A stretch of 64,000 nucleotides of DNA from Lachnospiraceae bacterium (GCA_014804795.1 JAAUZC010000020.1:1-64000), one strand, 5' to 3'; positions 51,096 through 60,329 are shown, numbered from the stretch's first letter. Made by a program: numbers and translations. The notes: a model not told the origin generated them from the sequence alone.

Positions 51096-54038
51096 TTACT
51101 CTCTTGGAACCTCCACCATAATATATGCTTCCACGATATCCAGTTCTTTCATCTGGTCATAACCATCAAATACAAGACCACACTCATAGCCGGCCCGTAC
51201 TTCTTTTACATCGTCCTTAAACCGCTTTAAGGAAGCAAGCTGTCCCTCATATATCTGCTCGCCCTCACGGGTGATACGGATCTTGCAATCCCGCTTAAAC
51301 TCACCGTCCAGCACATAGGAACCGGCAATATTGCCCACTGCGGAAGCTTTGAATATCTGGCGCACCTCTGCATGACCGATCACTTTCTCTTCATAAACCG
51401 GTGCAAGCATGCCCTTCATAGCGCGCTCCACATCTTCGATTGCCTTATAGATCACATCATATAACCGCACATCCACTTTTTCCCGCTCTGCGGTCGCTTT
51501 CGCCTGCACGTCCGGCTTTACGTTAAAGCCGATAATGATCGCGTTGGATGCGGAGGCAAGAGTAACATCGGACTCGTTGATCGCACCTACACCGCCGTGG
51601 ATACATTTTACTATTACTTCTTCGTTGGTGAGTTTGAGCAGGCTCTGCTTCACCGCTTCCACAGATCCCTGCACATCCGCTTTTACCACAAGGTTCAGCT
51701 CTTTTAAATCGCCCTCTTTAATCTGCGAGAACAGATCATCCAGAGACATACGCACTCTTGTATCCGCCAACATCTGTTCTTTATGCTGGGACAGATAAGT
51801 TTCGGCATAGCTCTTGGCTGTCTTGTCGCTGTCGTGGGCAAGGAATACTTCGCCTGCCACTGGTACGTCGGAAAGACCGAGAATCTCTATCGGCATGGAA
51901 GGACCTGCTTCCTTCACACGTTTGCCTTTGTCATCGATCATCGCTCTGACTTTACCGTAGCTTGCACCGGCAGACACAAAATCACCGATCTTTAATGTCC
52001 CTTTCTGCACCAGAATGGTCGCTACCGGCCCTCTGCCTCTGTCAAGTTCTGCTTCGATCACAAGACCTCTCGCTTTTCTCTTCTTATTCGCTTTCAGTTC
52101 CATGATCTCTGCCGTCAACAGAATAGTCTCTAACAGATCTTCGATGCCCGCTCCGCTCTTGGCCGATACCGGCACAAACTCTGTGCTGCCGCCCCAATCT
52201 GTAGGAACCAGTTCGTACTCCATCAGCTCCTGTTTTACCTTATCCACATTGGCCGCAGGTTTATCAATCTTATTGACTGCAACGATAATTTCCACGCCGG
52301 CTGCTTTGGCATGGTTGATCGCCTCCACGGTCTGGGGCATCACACCGTCATCCGCCGCAATCACCAGAATCGCAATGTCTGTCGCATTGGCGCCGCGCAT
52401 ACGCATCGCCGTAAACGCCTCATGTCCCGGCGTATCCAAAAACGTAATTTTTGAATTGTTAATGTTTACAGTATATGCACCGATCGCCTGTGTAATACCA
52501 CCGGCTTCTTTATCTGTTACGTTTGTCTTCCTTATTGCATCTAAAAGAGACGTTTTACCATGGTCAACGTGTCCCATCACACAGACTACAGGAGGACGTT
52601 TTACCATTTTTGCCACATCTTCCTCATCCTCTTTCAACAGTTCTTCGATCACATCCACCTGCACTTCTTTTTCGCACATGATCTCATATTCGATTGCAAT
52701 ATTCTCCGCTTCCTCATAGGAAACTTCCGTGTTCAGAGTCACGATCTGCCCTGCCAAAAACAGTTTCTTGATAATAACGGAGGGCTGCATTTTCATCTTG
52801 TCGGCAAGCTCTTTGATCGTCAGCTTCTCCGGCAGTGTGATGACCTTGATCTGCTCTTCCACTACGGTTTCTTTCTTTTCCGGTTTAATAAAGCGGCCCG
52901 CCTTATTTTTCAGTGCAGTCTTCTCTTCCTCCTCATAGATCATATCTTTTCTGGAGCGTTTATCCCTGTCCTGATTTCCGCGGCGTTTTTCATCCTGCGG
53001 TCTCTTTTCTGCCGGAGCTGCCGGTGCATCCATTGCAAAGCCTTTCCCCTGCCCGTTTCGTTTTCCGGGAGCCTGGTTTCTGCTATCCGGTCTAGCACTG
53101 CGGCCATTATTATTGAAAGGTTTATTGCCAGAACCGCTGCCAGTCTGACCCCTTTGATTATTCTGATATCCCGGACGGCTGCCGCTTTCATTCCTCCTGC
53201 CCTCGTTTTTGCCGCCTGCAGACTGTCTGCTATTTTGCCGCTCCCTGTTATCCCTGTTCTGGAATTCTCTTCTTTCATTACTTTTCTGCTCACTGAGTCT
53301 GTCTCCATTATTTGTGCGGGGTGCTTCAACAGGCCTGTTTTCTTTGTTTACAGGCTCTTTACTTTCCACCGCCGTCACTTTGATTTCCTCTTCTTTCGGC
53401 GCCACCGGTGCTTTTTTCACCGGTCTGTTATTCATCTGCGCTTTGTTGCGGTTTCCGAAATCATTTGTCACCGGCGTCGGTTTTACGCTGGGCTTGATCA
53501 AAGGTCTATACGGATTTGCCGCAGATACTGTTCTTGCCCCGTTTCCCTGAGGACGTCCCTGCCCCTGCTTTTCGGGTCTTCTGTCCCTGTCGCGACCGTT
53601 TCTGTCGGGATTGCGGTCAGAATTTCTTTCACCATTTCTGTTTCCCTGCATTTTACTGTTGCCGGAATTGTTAATGATGATGATTTTTTTCTTCTTTTTC
53701 GGAGGCTCCTCTGTTTTGGTTCCTTCCCCGACAGGTCTTTTTTCAGCCGCTGCCGGTTTTTCTTCTTTTCCTGCGGGTACCTCTTTCTTTTCTACAGGTG
53801 CGGTCTTTTCCGCTTTCACTGTTTCTTTTTCAGACACTGCCGGTTTTTCTGTTTCCAACACTTTCTCCTGTCCCTTATCTGCTTTCTTAAACTGTTCCTT
53901 TACCAACGCGATCGCCTCTTCCTCAATGGAGCTCTGCGCCGCTTTCACGTCCATACCCTTTTCTCTCAGGTATGTAATAACATCCTTACTCTGTATTTCC
54001 AACTCTTTGGCCAGTTCAAACACTTTCATTTTCGCCAT
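51096..54038 (-). CDS. infB: Translation initiation factor IF-2
   Basis: This 980-aa GTPase delivers initiator tRNA. An N-terminal IF2 domain (1-50, [25 protein letters not shown]) is followed by a long low-complexity region (about 65-390) rich in Lys, Glu, Asn, Arg and Gly. A second IF2_N domain (about 400-450) comes next, then the G domain ([10 protein letters not shown] near 488, DTPGHE, NKID) and domains II-IV to the end. The Asn/Arg-rich part (for example [12 protein letters not shown]) is longer than in Bacillus. Start: ATG with AGGGAGAG. It overlaps ylxQ by 23 bp. Confidence 0.97.
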   Translation of the reverse strand: MAKMKVFELAKELEIQSKDVITYLREKGMDVKAAQSSIEEEAIALVKEQFKKADKGQEKVLETEKPAVSEKETVKAEKTAPVEKKEVPAGKEEKPAAAEKRPVGEGTKTEEPPKKKKKIIIINNSGNSKMQGNRNGERNSDRNPDRNGRDRDRRPEKQGQGRPQGNGARTVSAANPYRPLIKPSVKPTPVTNDFGNRNKAQMNNRPVKKAPVAPKEEEIKVTAVESKEPVNKENRPVEAPRTNNGDRLSEQKSNERREFQNRDNRERQNSRQSAGGKNEGRRNESGSRPGYQNNQRGQTGSGSGNKPFNNNGRSARPDSRNQAPGKRNGQGKGFAMDAPAAPAEKRPQDEKRRGNQDRDKRSRKDMIYEEEEKTALKNKAGRFIKPEKKETVVEEQIKVITLPEKLTIKELADKMKMQPSVIIKKLFLAGQIVTLNTEVSYEEAENIAIEYEIMCEKEVQVDVIEELLKEDEEDVAKMVKRPPVVCVMGHVDHGKTSLLDAIRKTNVTDKEAGGITQAIGAYTVNINNSKITFLDTPGHEAFTAMRMRGANATDIAILVIAADDGVMPQTVEAINHAKAAGVEIIVAVNKIDKPAANVDKVKQELMEYELVPTDWGGSTEFVPVSAKSGAGIEDLLETILLTAEIMELKANKKRKARGLVIEAELDRGRGPVATILVQKGTLKIGDFVSAGASYGKVRAMIDDKGKRVKEAGPSMPIEILGLSDVPVAGEVFLAHDSDKTAKSYAETYLSQHKEQMLADTRVRMSLDDLFSQIKEGDLKELNLVVKADVQGSVEAVKQSLLKLTNEEVIVKCIHGGVGAINESDVTLASASNAIIIGFNVKPDVQAKATAEREKVDVRLYDVIYKAIEDVERAMKGMLAPVYEEKVIGHAEVRQIFKASAVGNIAGSYVLDGEFKRDCKIRITREGEQIYEGQLASLKRFKDDVKEVRAGYECGLVFDGYDQMKELDIVEAYIMVEVPRE

Positions 54039-54381
54039 ATATTACTCTCCCTTCATTCTGGTTCCGCATAAGCCCTGCATCTTCTTCTATGCGCTTCCGA
54101 ATCGCATCCGCCAGTCCCTTCTCCGTTATAGCAAGATTTACCCGCATTCCTTTTCCGATCGCATGCCCTAAAGCATCTTTGTCCCCATAGATACATATCG
54201 GAATATTCCTGTATGCACACATATCCGAAAAGTGTTTTCTGGTATTCCCGGAAGCATCCGATGCCAGGATGACCAGACAGGCTTTTCGACTTTTAATCGC
54301 TTTTTCTGTAGAAAACTCACCACTCACCACATTGCCCGCTTTTTCCGCAAGACCTATCATGGAATATATTTTATTTACCAT
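54016..54381 (-). CDS. ylxQ: L7Ae-family ribosomal protein YlxQ
   Basis: This 121-aa member of the L7Ae/L30e/S12e/Gadd45 RNA-binding fold resembles RPL7Ae-like proteins that bind kink-turn [62 protein letters not shown]. The gene overlaps ylxR (11 bp) and infB (23 bp). The last 15 or so residues ([19 protein letters not shown]) are coded by DNA that matches the right end of the E1 element (TTATGCGGAACCAG), so the C-terminus may have been remodelled by it. Confidence 0.93.
   Translation of the reverse strand: MVNKIYSMIGLAEKAGNVVSGEFSTEKAIKSRKACLVILASDASGNTRKHFSDMCAYRNIPICIYGDKDALGHAIGKGMRVNLAITEKGLADAIRKRIEEDAGLMRNQNEGRVIYGENESV
54050..54074 (-). repeat. Right-end remnant of an E-type intercistronic element
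   Basis: On the minus strand GGGCTTATGCGGAACCAGAAT lies directly in front of the infB ribosome binding site, inside the end of ylxQ. It is nearly the same as the right end of E1 in front of secDF (GGACTTATGCGGAACCAGGAT). The rest of the structure is missing. Confidence 0.45.
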
Positions 54382-54643
54382 CTATCTCTTCAAACTCCTT
54401 TTCCAGCCTCTCATATATTTCCGACGGAATCTTCATCTGAAAAGAACGCTCCAGACCTTTTGTTTTCATCGCCCGTTGCAGACATTCTTTTGAAAAACAA
54501 AGATATGCGCCTCTTCCGTTCTTTCTGCCGGTAACATCGAATGTGAACTCATCATCCGCTGTTTTCAGTATGCGCAGCAGTTCCTTTTTACTTTTCATCT
54601 GTCCGCAGCCAATGCACTGCCTCATGGGAATTTTCTTTGTCAT
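54371..54643 (-). CDS. ylxR: YlxR family RNA-binding protein
   Basis: This 90-aa protein of the DUF448 group has MRQCIGCGQMKSKKELLRIL, then GRKNGRGAYLCFSKECLQRAMK, including the GRGAY motif and the paired cysteines. Relatives bind RNA and influence RNase P in some bacteria. I use ATG 54643 (AAAGGTTTGAG) instead of the longer frame, whose first 25 residues lack family resemblance. It is fixed between nusA and ylxQ in Firmicutes. Confidence 0.93.
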   Translation of the reverse strand: MTKKIPMRQCIGCGQMKSKKELLRILKTADDEFTFDVTGRKNGRGAYLCFSKECLQRAMKTKGLERSFQMKIPSEIYERLEKEFEEIDGK

Positions 54644-54701
54644 CTCAAACCTTTCTTTTTCGTTTCTATCCGTTCTCTTCCTTACAGACTTCTCCGGTAT
54701 T

Positions 54702-55928
54702 TTATTCCTGCAGTGCATCCTCCGGGCTTTCTTCCTCCGTCGGTTCTTCGTACTCTCCTACAGGCTCCTCATCATATTCCTCTGCCGACTCTCCGTATGT
54801 CTCATCATATTCATACGCATCATCCTCATAATCATCTTCATACTCATCATCGTCCAGATAGTCTTCATAACGGAATCCCGGAGCATCCTTCGCCTGGGTC
54901 TCCGATTTAATATCAATCTTGTAACCTGTCAGTTTTGCCGCAAGTCTTGCATTCTGTCCTGATTTACCGATTGCAAGGGAAAGCTGATAATCGGGTACTA
55001 CCACTTTTGCCGTCTTTTCCTCCGGGTCTGCAAACACTGCTACGATCTTGGCCGGGGCAAGTGCATTCTGAATAAAGTTACCCGGATTCTCATCCCACTC
55101 CACAATATCTATTTTTTCATTTCTCAGCTCAGCCACTACAGCATCCACACGGGCACCACCCTGACCTACACAGGAACCTACCGGATCCACATCCGGATCG
55201 TTGGAACGCACTGCCATCTTTGTCCTGCTGCCCGGTTCTCTTGCCACACTGACGATCTCCACCGTGCCGTCCTTGATCTCTGTCACTTCTTCCTCGAACA
55301 ATTTTCTGACCAGATTCGCGTGAGTTCTGCTGACTAATATCTTAAATCCCTTCTTTGTATCAGGCACACCCAGAATATATACCTTCACTCTCTCTGTCAG
55401 GCGCAGATTTTCTGTCGGTACAGTTTCTTTCTCCGTGAGCTGTGCATCTGCTTTTCCCAGATTAATGTTTATCGTACTGCCCACATAACGCTGTACAATG
55501 CCCGTAACCACCTGTCCCACTTTATCTCTATAAAAGTTAGAGACAGAACTTTTCTCTTCTTCTCTGATCTTCTGCAAAATAACGTTCTTCGCTCTCCCGG
55601 CCGCGATTCTGCTAAACTCGGCGGAATCCACTTCCATTCTGATCATATCGCCTGCCACTGCCGAAGAAGCGATCTCCTGCGCCTGCGCAAGAGCAATCTG
55701 CAGACTGTCATCTTCTATATCGTCCTCGGTCTCCACCACTTCCTTTTCATAATAGCAGTGAAAATCTCCGGTTTCCCTGTCTACTTCCACATAGACATTC
55801 TCATTTTTGCCCAGGTGCTCCTTGCAGGCCGCTTTCAGAGAATCTTCGATTGCGGCAAACAAGACGTCTTTGCTGATCTCCTTCTCCTTTTCCAGCATGT
55901 CAAGTGCCTTTAATAATTCGCTGTTCAT
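54702..55928 (-). CDS. nusA: Transcription termination/antitermination factor NusA
   Basis: This 408-aa protein binds RNA polymerase and controls pausing, termination and antitermination. It has an N-terminal polymerase-binding domain (1-125), S1 domain (about 135-200), KH1 (SNDPDVDPVGSCVGQGGARVDAVVAEL, near 240) and KH2 (VPDYQLSLAIGKSGQNARLAAKLTGYKIDI). The remaining 60 residues form a very acidic Asp/Glu/Tyr tail (DDDEYEDDYEDDAYEYDE) instead of the AR repeats of proteobacteria. Start: ATG with TAGGAGGAAAGATC. Element E3 fills the gap to rimP. Confidence 0.97.
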   Translation of the reverse strand: MNSELLKALDMLEKEKEISKDVLFAAIEDSLKAACKEHLGKNENVYVEVDRETGDFHCYYEKEVVETEDDIEDDSLQIALAQAQEIASSAVAGDMIRMEVDSAEFSRIAAGRAKNVILQKIREEEKSSVSNFYRDKVGQVVTGIVQRYVGSTININLGKADAQLTEKETVPTENLRLTERVKVYILGVPDTKKGFKILVSRTHANLVRKLFEEEVTEIKDGTVEIVSVAREPGSRTKMAVRSNDPDVDPVGSCVGQGGARVDAVVAELRNEKIDIVEWDENPGNFIQNALAPAKIVAVFADPEEKTAKVVVPDYQLSLAIGKSGQNARLAAKLTGYKIDIKSETQAKDAPGFRYEDYLDDDEYEDDYEDDAYEYDETYGESAEEYDEEPVGEYEEPTEEESPEDALQE

Positions 55929-55946
55929 TGATCTTTCCTCCTATTT

Positions 55947-56048
55947 TAGTTCCGCATCCGCCCTTTTGGCACACTGACACAGAAAACAAGTTTCCAGCCG
56001 CTCTGCGTCTGTAAATTATTTTGTGCGCTGTCCGGGCTTCTGCTGTTT
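55947..56048 (-). repeat. Intercistronic structured element E3
   Basis: This lies between rimP and nusA. Outer helix: GGCACAC (55968-55974) with GTGCGCT (56023-56029). An 8-base bulge TGACACAG (55975-55982) follows. Inner helix: AAAACAAGTTT (55983-55993) with AAATTATTTT (56013-56022), closing a 19-base loop. The fold and bulge length equal E1 and E2. The flanking AACAGCAGAAGC is duplicated just after the rimP stop codon. Confidence 0.6.
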
Positions 56049-56063
56049 TAAGCTTCTGCTGTT

Positions 56064-56531
56064 TTACAAATTGAGTGCCAGTCTGATAAGCGCCACATCG
56101 CTTCTGGCAAATTTTATGTTCTCATCCTCTCCCGACCCGATCGTAATGCTTTCTTCATCAAAAGCTTTCAGAATGCCGGAAAACTCTTTCTGCTTCTCTA
56201 TCGGCTTATAAGTTTTTACTTCCACTTCTTCCCCGATGCTCTTTAAAAGATGCTTATCCTTTTTCAAAGCCCGGCCAAGTCCCGGTGAACTTACTTCCAG
56301 TATATAGGCATCCTCAATAAAGTCCTCTTTGTCCATGATATCGGAAACTGCTCTGCTCACTTTCTCGCAATCCTCTATCGTAACGCCACCCTCCTTGTCG
56401 ATATAGGCGCGCAGATACCAGTCGCTCCCTTCCTTCACATACTCCACGTCGTAAATTTCCACGCCATTCTCTTCTGTAATCGGAAGCAGTATCTTTTCAA
56501 ATCTTGATTCATAATTCTCTTTCTTTGACAT
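56064..56531 (-). CDS. rimP: Ribosome maturation factor RimP
   Basis: This 155-aa protein is needed for 30S assembly. It shows LPITEENGVEIYDVEYVKEGSDWYLRAYIDKEGGVTIEDCEKVSRAVSDIMDKEDFIEDAYILEVSSPGLGRALK, the conserved N-terminal domain, then a C-terminal SH3-like domain. The ATG at 56531 (GAGAGGTGCT) is preferred: the ORF extension (SGLASPLFYC) is the translated leader hairpin. It is the first gene of the nusA-infB operon. Confidence 0.95.
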   Translation of the reverse strand: MSKKENYESRFEKILLPITEENGVEIYDVEYVKEGSDWYLRAYIDKEGGVTIEDCEKVSRAVSDIMDKEDFIEDAYILEVSSPGLGRALKKDKHLLKSIGEEVEVKTYKPIEKQKEFSGILKAFDEESITIGSGEDENIKFARSDVALIRLALNL

Positions 56532-56561
56532 AGCACCTCTCATTCTTACCGCCTCACAGTA

Positions 56562-56589
56562 AAAGAGTGGACTTGCAAGCCCACTCTTT
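56562..56589 (-). promoter_or_regulatory. Leader hairpin of the rimP-infB operon
   Basis: AAAGAGTGG and CCACTCTTT form a perfect 9-bp stem with a 10-base loop. On the minus strand it is followed by one more T and ACTG. It lies between the promoter and the rimP ribosome binding site, so it could attenuate the operon. Confidence 0.6.
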
Positions 56590-56616
56590 AACCTGTAATC
56601 CATATTTATCATCTCA

Positions 56617-56644
56617 AGTATAGCACTTTTTTCAGGAAATGCAA
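56617..56644 (-). promoter_or_regulatory. Promoter of the rimP-infB operon
   Basis: TTGCAT (56639-56644), 16 bp and TATACT (56617-56622), with TGC in front of the -10 (extended -10), on the minus strand. The leader is about 80 bases. Confidence 0.7.
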
Positions 56645-56679
56645 GTGTTTTTCGGATTTTTATTCACCATTCAGCGAAA

Positions 56680-58128
56680 TTAATTTTCATCATCAAACGT
56701 AATACTGTCAATGATCTCCTGAAACAGGATATCGGCCTCCTCCATATAATCTTCATATATAATAAAATCGAGATCCACATAAACCGTACCGTTCCAGACG
56801 CATACATAGCGTTCATAATAAGTCCCGCCGTCATTGCTCTGAAGCATGGCAATGGCATCTATGGCCGGATTGCCGTCAATCGATATTTCATCTACCACAT
56901 ATCCCTGATTTCCCAGGTTTTCATAAAGACTCTGCAGTTCCCCGGCATCATCGGAATCATAAGGCGTTATATAAAGTATCGCCATATCCCACGGATTTGC
57001 ATCCTCATAACGAGAATACGCATTATAGCCATCCCCTTCCTCATTTTCTATAATATCCCACAAGTAAGGAATGGAGAGAGTCATTCCCAGTTCCTCCACA
57101 TAACGACTCGTCATAACCGGTGCCGGTATGGGTCTTTCCTGATTCATCGCTTCATCCAGTTCTCTCTGCGTTATCACGATTGCAGAGCCGGAATCGGTAT
57201 CCTCCACAATTTTCTGTGCCACAACCCTTGTTGCAGGTCCCAATACAGAGAAATGATCCGCCCCTTCGATAACATAGCAGTGTATGTTGTTATTCTCGGA
57301 AGCCTCTTCCATTCTCTCCAGATTTTTCGAATTACCGTCTCTTCCCTCAATCAGGAAGGTAGGACTTTTTACATTGTCCAGCCAGTAGATCGGTGAACGC
57401 ATGATATACTCGTCCTCATTATCCGTATCAAAAGTGAACTGGCTGTTGTTGTGATATTTTATCTCATCTACCGCTCCAAAGCAGAATACCGCCCTGAATT
57501 TATCCGTGTACTCGGACGCAAGCAGCGCTCTTGTGCCGCCTGTACTGTGACCGCCCAGATAAATGCGCTCGGAATCCACATACGGCAGAGAAGCGGCATA
57601 CTCATAGGCGGATATGATATCATCCACTTCGCCAAACAACGTCTCATAATAACCGGGATTTCCGCTGCCGCCCCGGAAAGAGGGATACATCGTCAAAATT
57701 CCTGCCTGCCAGAAAGCCGACCCGGTCTGATCATCATCCCATTCCGGATAAACCCACGGAAAGTCATCAATGCCGTTGCCCCAGCCGCCGACTACCCATA
57801 TGATCAGAGGATGCTTTTCGCCATCGCCTGGATCGCTGGATACATATGCCGCCAGGTCTCCCACTTCAGATGAATAAGAAACCAGATCAAAAACCCCTTC
57901 CGGCGGCTCCGGTATGGAATAATCATCATTTTCCTTCTTCGCCAGCGTGGTGGTAAAAGCATCATGGGCCTCAGCGAAGCTGACAGAAGTGTCAATATTG
58001 GAATCGGCCACGGCGTCTTTACTTGAAAAACTTTTCTGTTCCCGCGCCGCTCCGCAGGCCGCCGTGAGAGACATTATCAAAATCATAAAAAATAATACAA
58101 CCGCTTTTCCAACTGTTTTTTTGCTCAT
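56680..58128 (-). CDS. Alpha/beta-hydrolase lipoprotein
   Basis: This 482-aa protein has a signal peptide with a lipobox-like SLTAAC (Cys25). It carries a hydrolase domain (about 75-310) with the nucleophile elbow GGHSTGG (Ser195), a probable acid at Asp264 (IEGRDGN) and His292 (GADHFSV). It resembles S9-type peptidases or esterases. The last 160 residues (from about 320, MTLSIPYLWDII...) form a separate domain similar in style to PsbP/DcrB-type lipoprotein tails (inference). The substrate is unknown. It is divergent from padR with its own promoter, so it may be under the same operator. Confidence 0.85.
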   Translation of the reverse strand: MSKKTVGKAVVLFFMILIMSLTAACGAAREQKSFSSKDAVADSNIDTSVSFAEAHDAFTTTLAKKENDDYSIPEPPEGVFDLVSYSSEVGDLAAYVSSDPGDGEKHPLIIWVVGGWGNGIDDFPWVYPEWDDDQTGSAFWQAGILTMYPSFRGGSGNPGYYETLFGEVDDIISAYEYAASLPYVDSERIYLGGHSTGGTRALLASEYTDKFRAVFCFGAVDEIKYHNNSQFTFDTDNEDEYIMRSPIYWLDNVKSPTFLIEGRDGNSKNLERMEEASENNNIHCYVIEGADHFSVLGPATRVVAQKIVEDTDSGSAIVITQRELDEAMNQERPIPAPVMTSRYVEELGMTLSIPYLWDIIENEEGDGYNAYSRYEDANPWDMAILYITPYDSDDAGELQSLYENLGNQGYVVDEISIDGNPAIDAIAMLQSNDGGTYYERYVCVWNGTVYVDLDFIIYEDYMEEADILFQEIIDSITFDDEN

Positions 58129-58164
58129 AAAACAATCTCCTTTGTCCGTATTGTTCTTGACCAG

Positions 58165-58193
58165 ATTATATCATCTAAATACGTCAATGTCAT
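58165..58193 (-). promoter_or_regulatory. Promoter of the hydrolase lipoprotein
   Basis: ATGACA (58188-58193), 17 bp and TATAAT (58165-58170) with TGA just before it (extended -10), on the minus strand. Confidence 0.65.
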
Positions 58194-58242
58194 TATAATT
58201 TTCAAGCACCTTGACATATCTGAACTGTTTTAAAATTTCTTC

Positions 58243-58271
58243 TTGACATATATAGATATCCGATATATTAT
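58243..58271 (+). promoter_or_regulatory. Promoter of padR-SEDS genes
   Basis: TTGACA (58243-58248), 17 bp and TATTAT (58266-58271). The -10 and spacer are covered by the direct repeats at 58251-58288, which suggests repression by a bound protein. Confidence 0.75.
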
Positions 58272-58288
58272 ATAGATATCCGATATAT
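58251..58288. promoter_or_regulatory. Putative PadR operator: two 18-bp direct repeats
   Basis: TATAGATATCCGATATAT occurs twice (58251-58268 and 58271-58288), 20 bp apart, i.e. on nearly the same face of the helix. Each copy contains the dyad ATATC-C-GATAT. It covers the -10 of the padR promoter, as expected of an autoregulated PadR repressor. Confidence 0.6.
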
Positions 58289-58331
58289 CGAACATCTACG
58301 CAAACAATCAAACAATACAGGAGGAATAAAA

Positions 58332-58661
58332 ATGGCTATTGATAAAAGTCTGGTTTCCGGCAGTACCACCATGTTGCTGCTCAAACTCTTATCCGAAAAA
58401 GACATGTACGGCTATGAAATGATCGAGGAACTGAAAAAGCGTTCAGAAAATGTTTTTGCTCTGAAAGCAGGTACTTTATACCCGCTGCTTCACGGATTGG
58501 AAGATAAAGGTCTCCTGACCTGTTATGAACAGGAGACACAGGGCAAAGTGCGCAAGTATTATTCCATTACGGGAAAAGGCAGAAAAGAACTGAATGAACG
58601 CAAAAAATCCTGGCAGGAATATTCCCATGCCGTAGCCAGTGTTCTCTGCTGCGAGGCATAA
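58332..58661 (+). CDS. PadR family transcriptional regulator
   Basis: This 109-aa winged-helix repressor of the short PadR subfamily shows SGSTTMLLLKLLSEKDMYGYEMIEELKKRSENVFALKAGTLYPLLHGLEDKGLLTCYEQETQGKVRKYYSITGKGRKEL. The GTLYPLLH helix is the DNA-recognition hallmark. The gene lies 13 bp upstream of the SEDS-like gene and probably represses both, perhaps with the divergent hydrolase. Start: ATG with CAGGAGGAATAAAA. Confidence 0.93.
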   Translation: MAIDKSLVSGSTTMLLLKLLSEKDMYGYEMIEELKKRSENVFALKAGTLYPLLHGLEDKGLLTCYEQETQGKVRKYYSITGKGRKELNERKKSWQEYSHAVASVLCCEA

Positions 58662-58674
58662 AAAGGAGGTTTCC

Positions 58675-60039
58675 ATGGACAGAACAGAATATTTAAACAC
58701 TTTAACAGAACAGATTCAAAATAAAAATGCAAAGAAATTGGTACTGGAAGAAATCATCGCCCATATCGAAGATCAGAAAGAGGCTTATCTTCTGGATGGA
58801 AAAAATGAAGCGGAAGCGGAAGAACTCGCCGTGAAAGAAATGGGAAACCCGATAGACACCGGCGCCAGACTCAATAAAATACACCGCCCGAAAACAGATA
58901 TATGGATGCTGCTTGTCATGGTCGTTTTGACATTGATCGGTATTATCATGCAGTCCATTATCTGTTCCGGATTTGACAACTTCACTGTTGCAAACAGCTA
59001 TCATATCAATACGATTCTTTTTAATCTGACAGGTTTTGCCCTTATGCTGGCTGTTTATTTTGCAGATTACCGCATTCTCGGAAAATATGTATGGTATATC
59101 TATGGTGTCTATCTCATAGCCGCTGTGGTCTTACCGCATATCCCGCCGTACTATGAGTATTCACACCACTGGCAGCTGGGACAGACCCTGAGCATACTGT
59201 TTGTCCCTCTGTTTGCGGTGCTATGCTATCAATTCAGAGGAGAAAAAGGAAAAGGTATCATCAAGGCCATCGGTCTGCTTTTCCTCAATATGCTTCTTCT
59301 GCTGCTTTTCGGTTACTATACTTCCGCTGCGATGATCCTTGCTTTCATGGCCTGCCTGATCACTCTGTGCGGAGCGGCGTTTAAAGGAATCTTCGGGGGC
59401 AGAAAAAAACTGCAGACAGGTCTGCTGCTTGCTTTTATCATAGGCGTCCCCACCCTGTTTTTCGGAGATGTGCTGTTATTTAACGGACGTTTTCTGTTTC
59501 TTGCAGAATATCAGATCAGGCGCATACAGGTGATGCTCCATCCCGCCGCCTTCGCAAGTGAAGCCGGATATCAGACCCTGTTAGTGCGAAACCAGCTCTC
59601 GGAGGCCTCCTTCTTCGGCGGCGGAAGCGTCGGAAAAGTCGGCGAACTGTCCGGCGCCTGGTGCGACTACGTGTTGATCTGCCTGACCGCTTATTTCGGT
59701 CTTTTCATTGCCCTCGCCGTGGTGCTTATCATCGCTGCTTATTTTATACGCTCTCTCCATATTTCTTTTATACAGAGCAACCGCCTGGGCTTTTTGTTAG
59801 GTATTTCCTGCAGCAGCATCCTGATCCTTAAGACCATTGTCTATGTGGCCATGAATTTCGGTGTTGGGCTCACGGTAAGTATCGATATGCCGTTTTTAAC
59901 ATACGGACTGCACTGTACGCTGATCAATTTCCTGTTTATGGGAATGATTCTCTCAGTGTACCGGAATACAAATATATTGCCCGAATACAATGACACGCCG
60001 CACTTCCGGCTGAGATTTGAAAAGATATCCAATAAGTAA
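58675..60039 (+). CDS. SEDS (FtsW/RodA/SpoVE) family protein with permease-prefix domain
   Basis: This 454-aa protein starts with a soluble helical domain (1-70, YLNTLTEQIQNKNAKKLVLEEIIAHIEDQKEAYLLDG) of the HAAS/permease-prefix type. About ten membrane helices follow, with SEDS features: GRFLFLAEYQIRRIQVMLHP.. GYQTLLVRNQLSEASFFGGGSVG in the large loop, and CDYVLICLTAYFGLFIAL where FtsW/RodA have the catalytic TDFIF aspartate. SEDS proteins polymerise glycan strands with a class B PBP; no PBP gene is adjacent. Start: ATG with AAAGGAGGTTTCC. It is co-transcribed with padR, so its expression is inducible, unlike normal cell-cycle SEDS genes. Confidence 0.85.
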   Translation: MDRTEYLNTLTEQIQNKNAKKLVLEEIIAHIEDQKEAYLLDGKNEAEAEELAVKEMGNPIDTGARLNKIHRPKTDIWMLLVMVVLTLIGIIMQSIICSGFDNFTVANSYHINTILFNLTGFALMLAVYFADYRILGKYVWYIYGVYLIAAVVLPHIPPYYEYSHHWQLGQTLSILFVPLFAVLCYQFRGEKGKGIIKAIGLLFLNMLLLLLFGYYTSAAMILAFMACLITLCGAAFKGIFGGRKKLQTGLLLAFIIGVPTLFFGDVLLFNGRFLFLAEYQIRRIQVMLHPAAFASEAGYQTLLVRNQLSEASFFGGGSVGKVGELSGAWCDYVLICLTAYFGLFIALAVVLIIAAYFIRSLHISFIQSNRLGFLLGISCSSILILKTIVYVAMNFGVGLTVSIDMPFLTYGLHCTLINFLFMGMILSVYRNTNILPEYNDTPHFRLRFEKISNK

Positions 60040-60081
60040 AAAGAAAGCGCTTATCTGAGATAGTTTCAATCTTTACACTTA

Positions 60082-60117
60082 TATCAGGGGCTGACGCGAA
60101 AGTAGCAGCCCCTGATA
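60082..60117. terminator. Hairpin between SEDS and DUF378 genes
   Basis: TATCAGGGGCTG and CAGCCCCTGATA form a perfect 12-bp stem with a 12-base loop between converging genes. No U tract follows on either side. Confidence 0.6.
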
Positions 60118-60122
60118 ATATC

Positions 60123-60329
60123 CTATTCGCAGGATACTTCGCCGGTTCTTCCATAGAATGTCAGAAGATACAGCCCGCAAATACCCACTACAGCATAAAT
60201 TGTCCGCGCTATCCAGCCGATTCCGAATAAGGATTCCACCAGATTGAATCTGAAAAACCCGATAAGTCCCCAGTTTACAGCGCCGATAATGCCGATTGTG
60301 AGTGCTATTATATTCAATGTTTTATTCAT
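60123..60329 (-). CDS. DUF378 family membrane protein
   Basis: This 68-aa protein has two hydrophobic helices (about 7-25 and 40-60) and the family pattern IGAVNWGLIGFFRFNLVESLFG...ARTIYAVVGICGLYLL (YuzA-like). Function unknown. Start: ATG with AGGAGGTATTATT. It is convergent with the SEDS gene. Confidence 0.88.
   Translation of the reverse strand: MNKTLNIIALTIGIIGAVNWGLIGFFRFNLVESLFGIGWIARTIYAVVGICGLYLLTFYGRTGEVSCE

Noticed and set aside
52560-54071. 503-aa plus ORF
   Set aside because: It is antisense to infB; Phe/Arg/Ser-rich composition mirrors the Lys/Glu/Asn-rich IF-2 region.
58251-58288. Possible CRISPR-like or satellite repeat
   Set aside because: Only two 18-bp copies, placed over a promoter; better explained as an operator.
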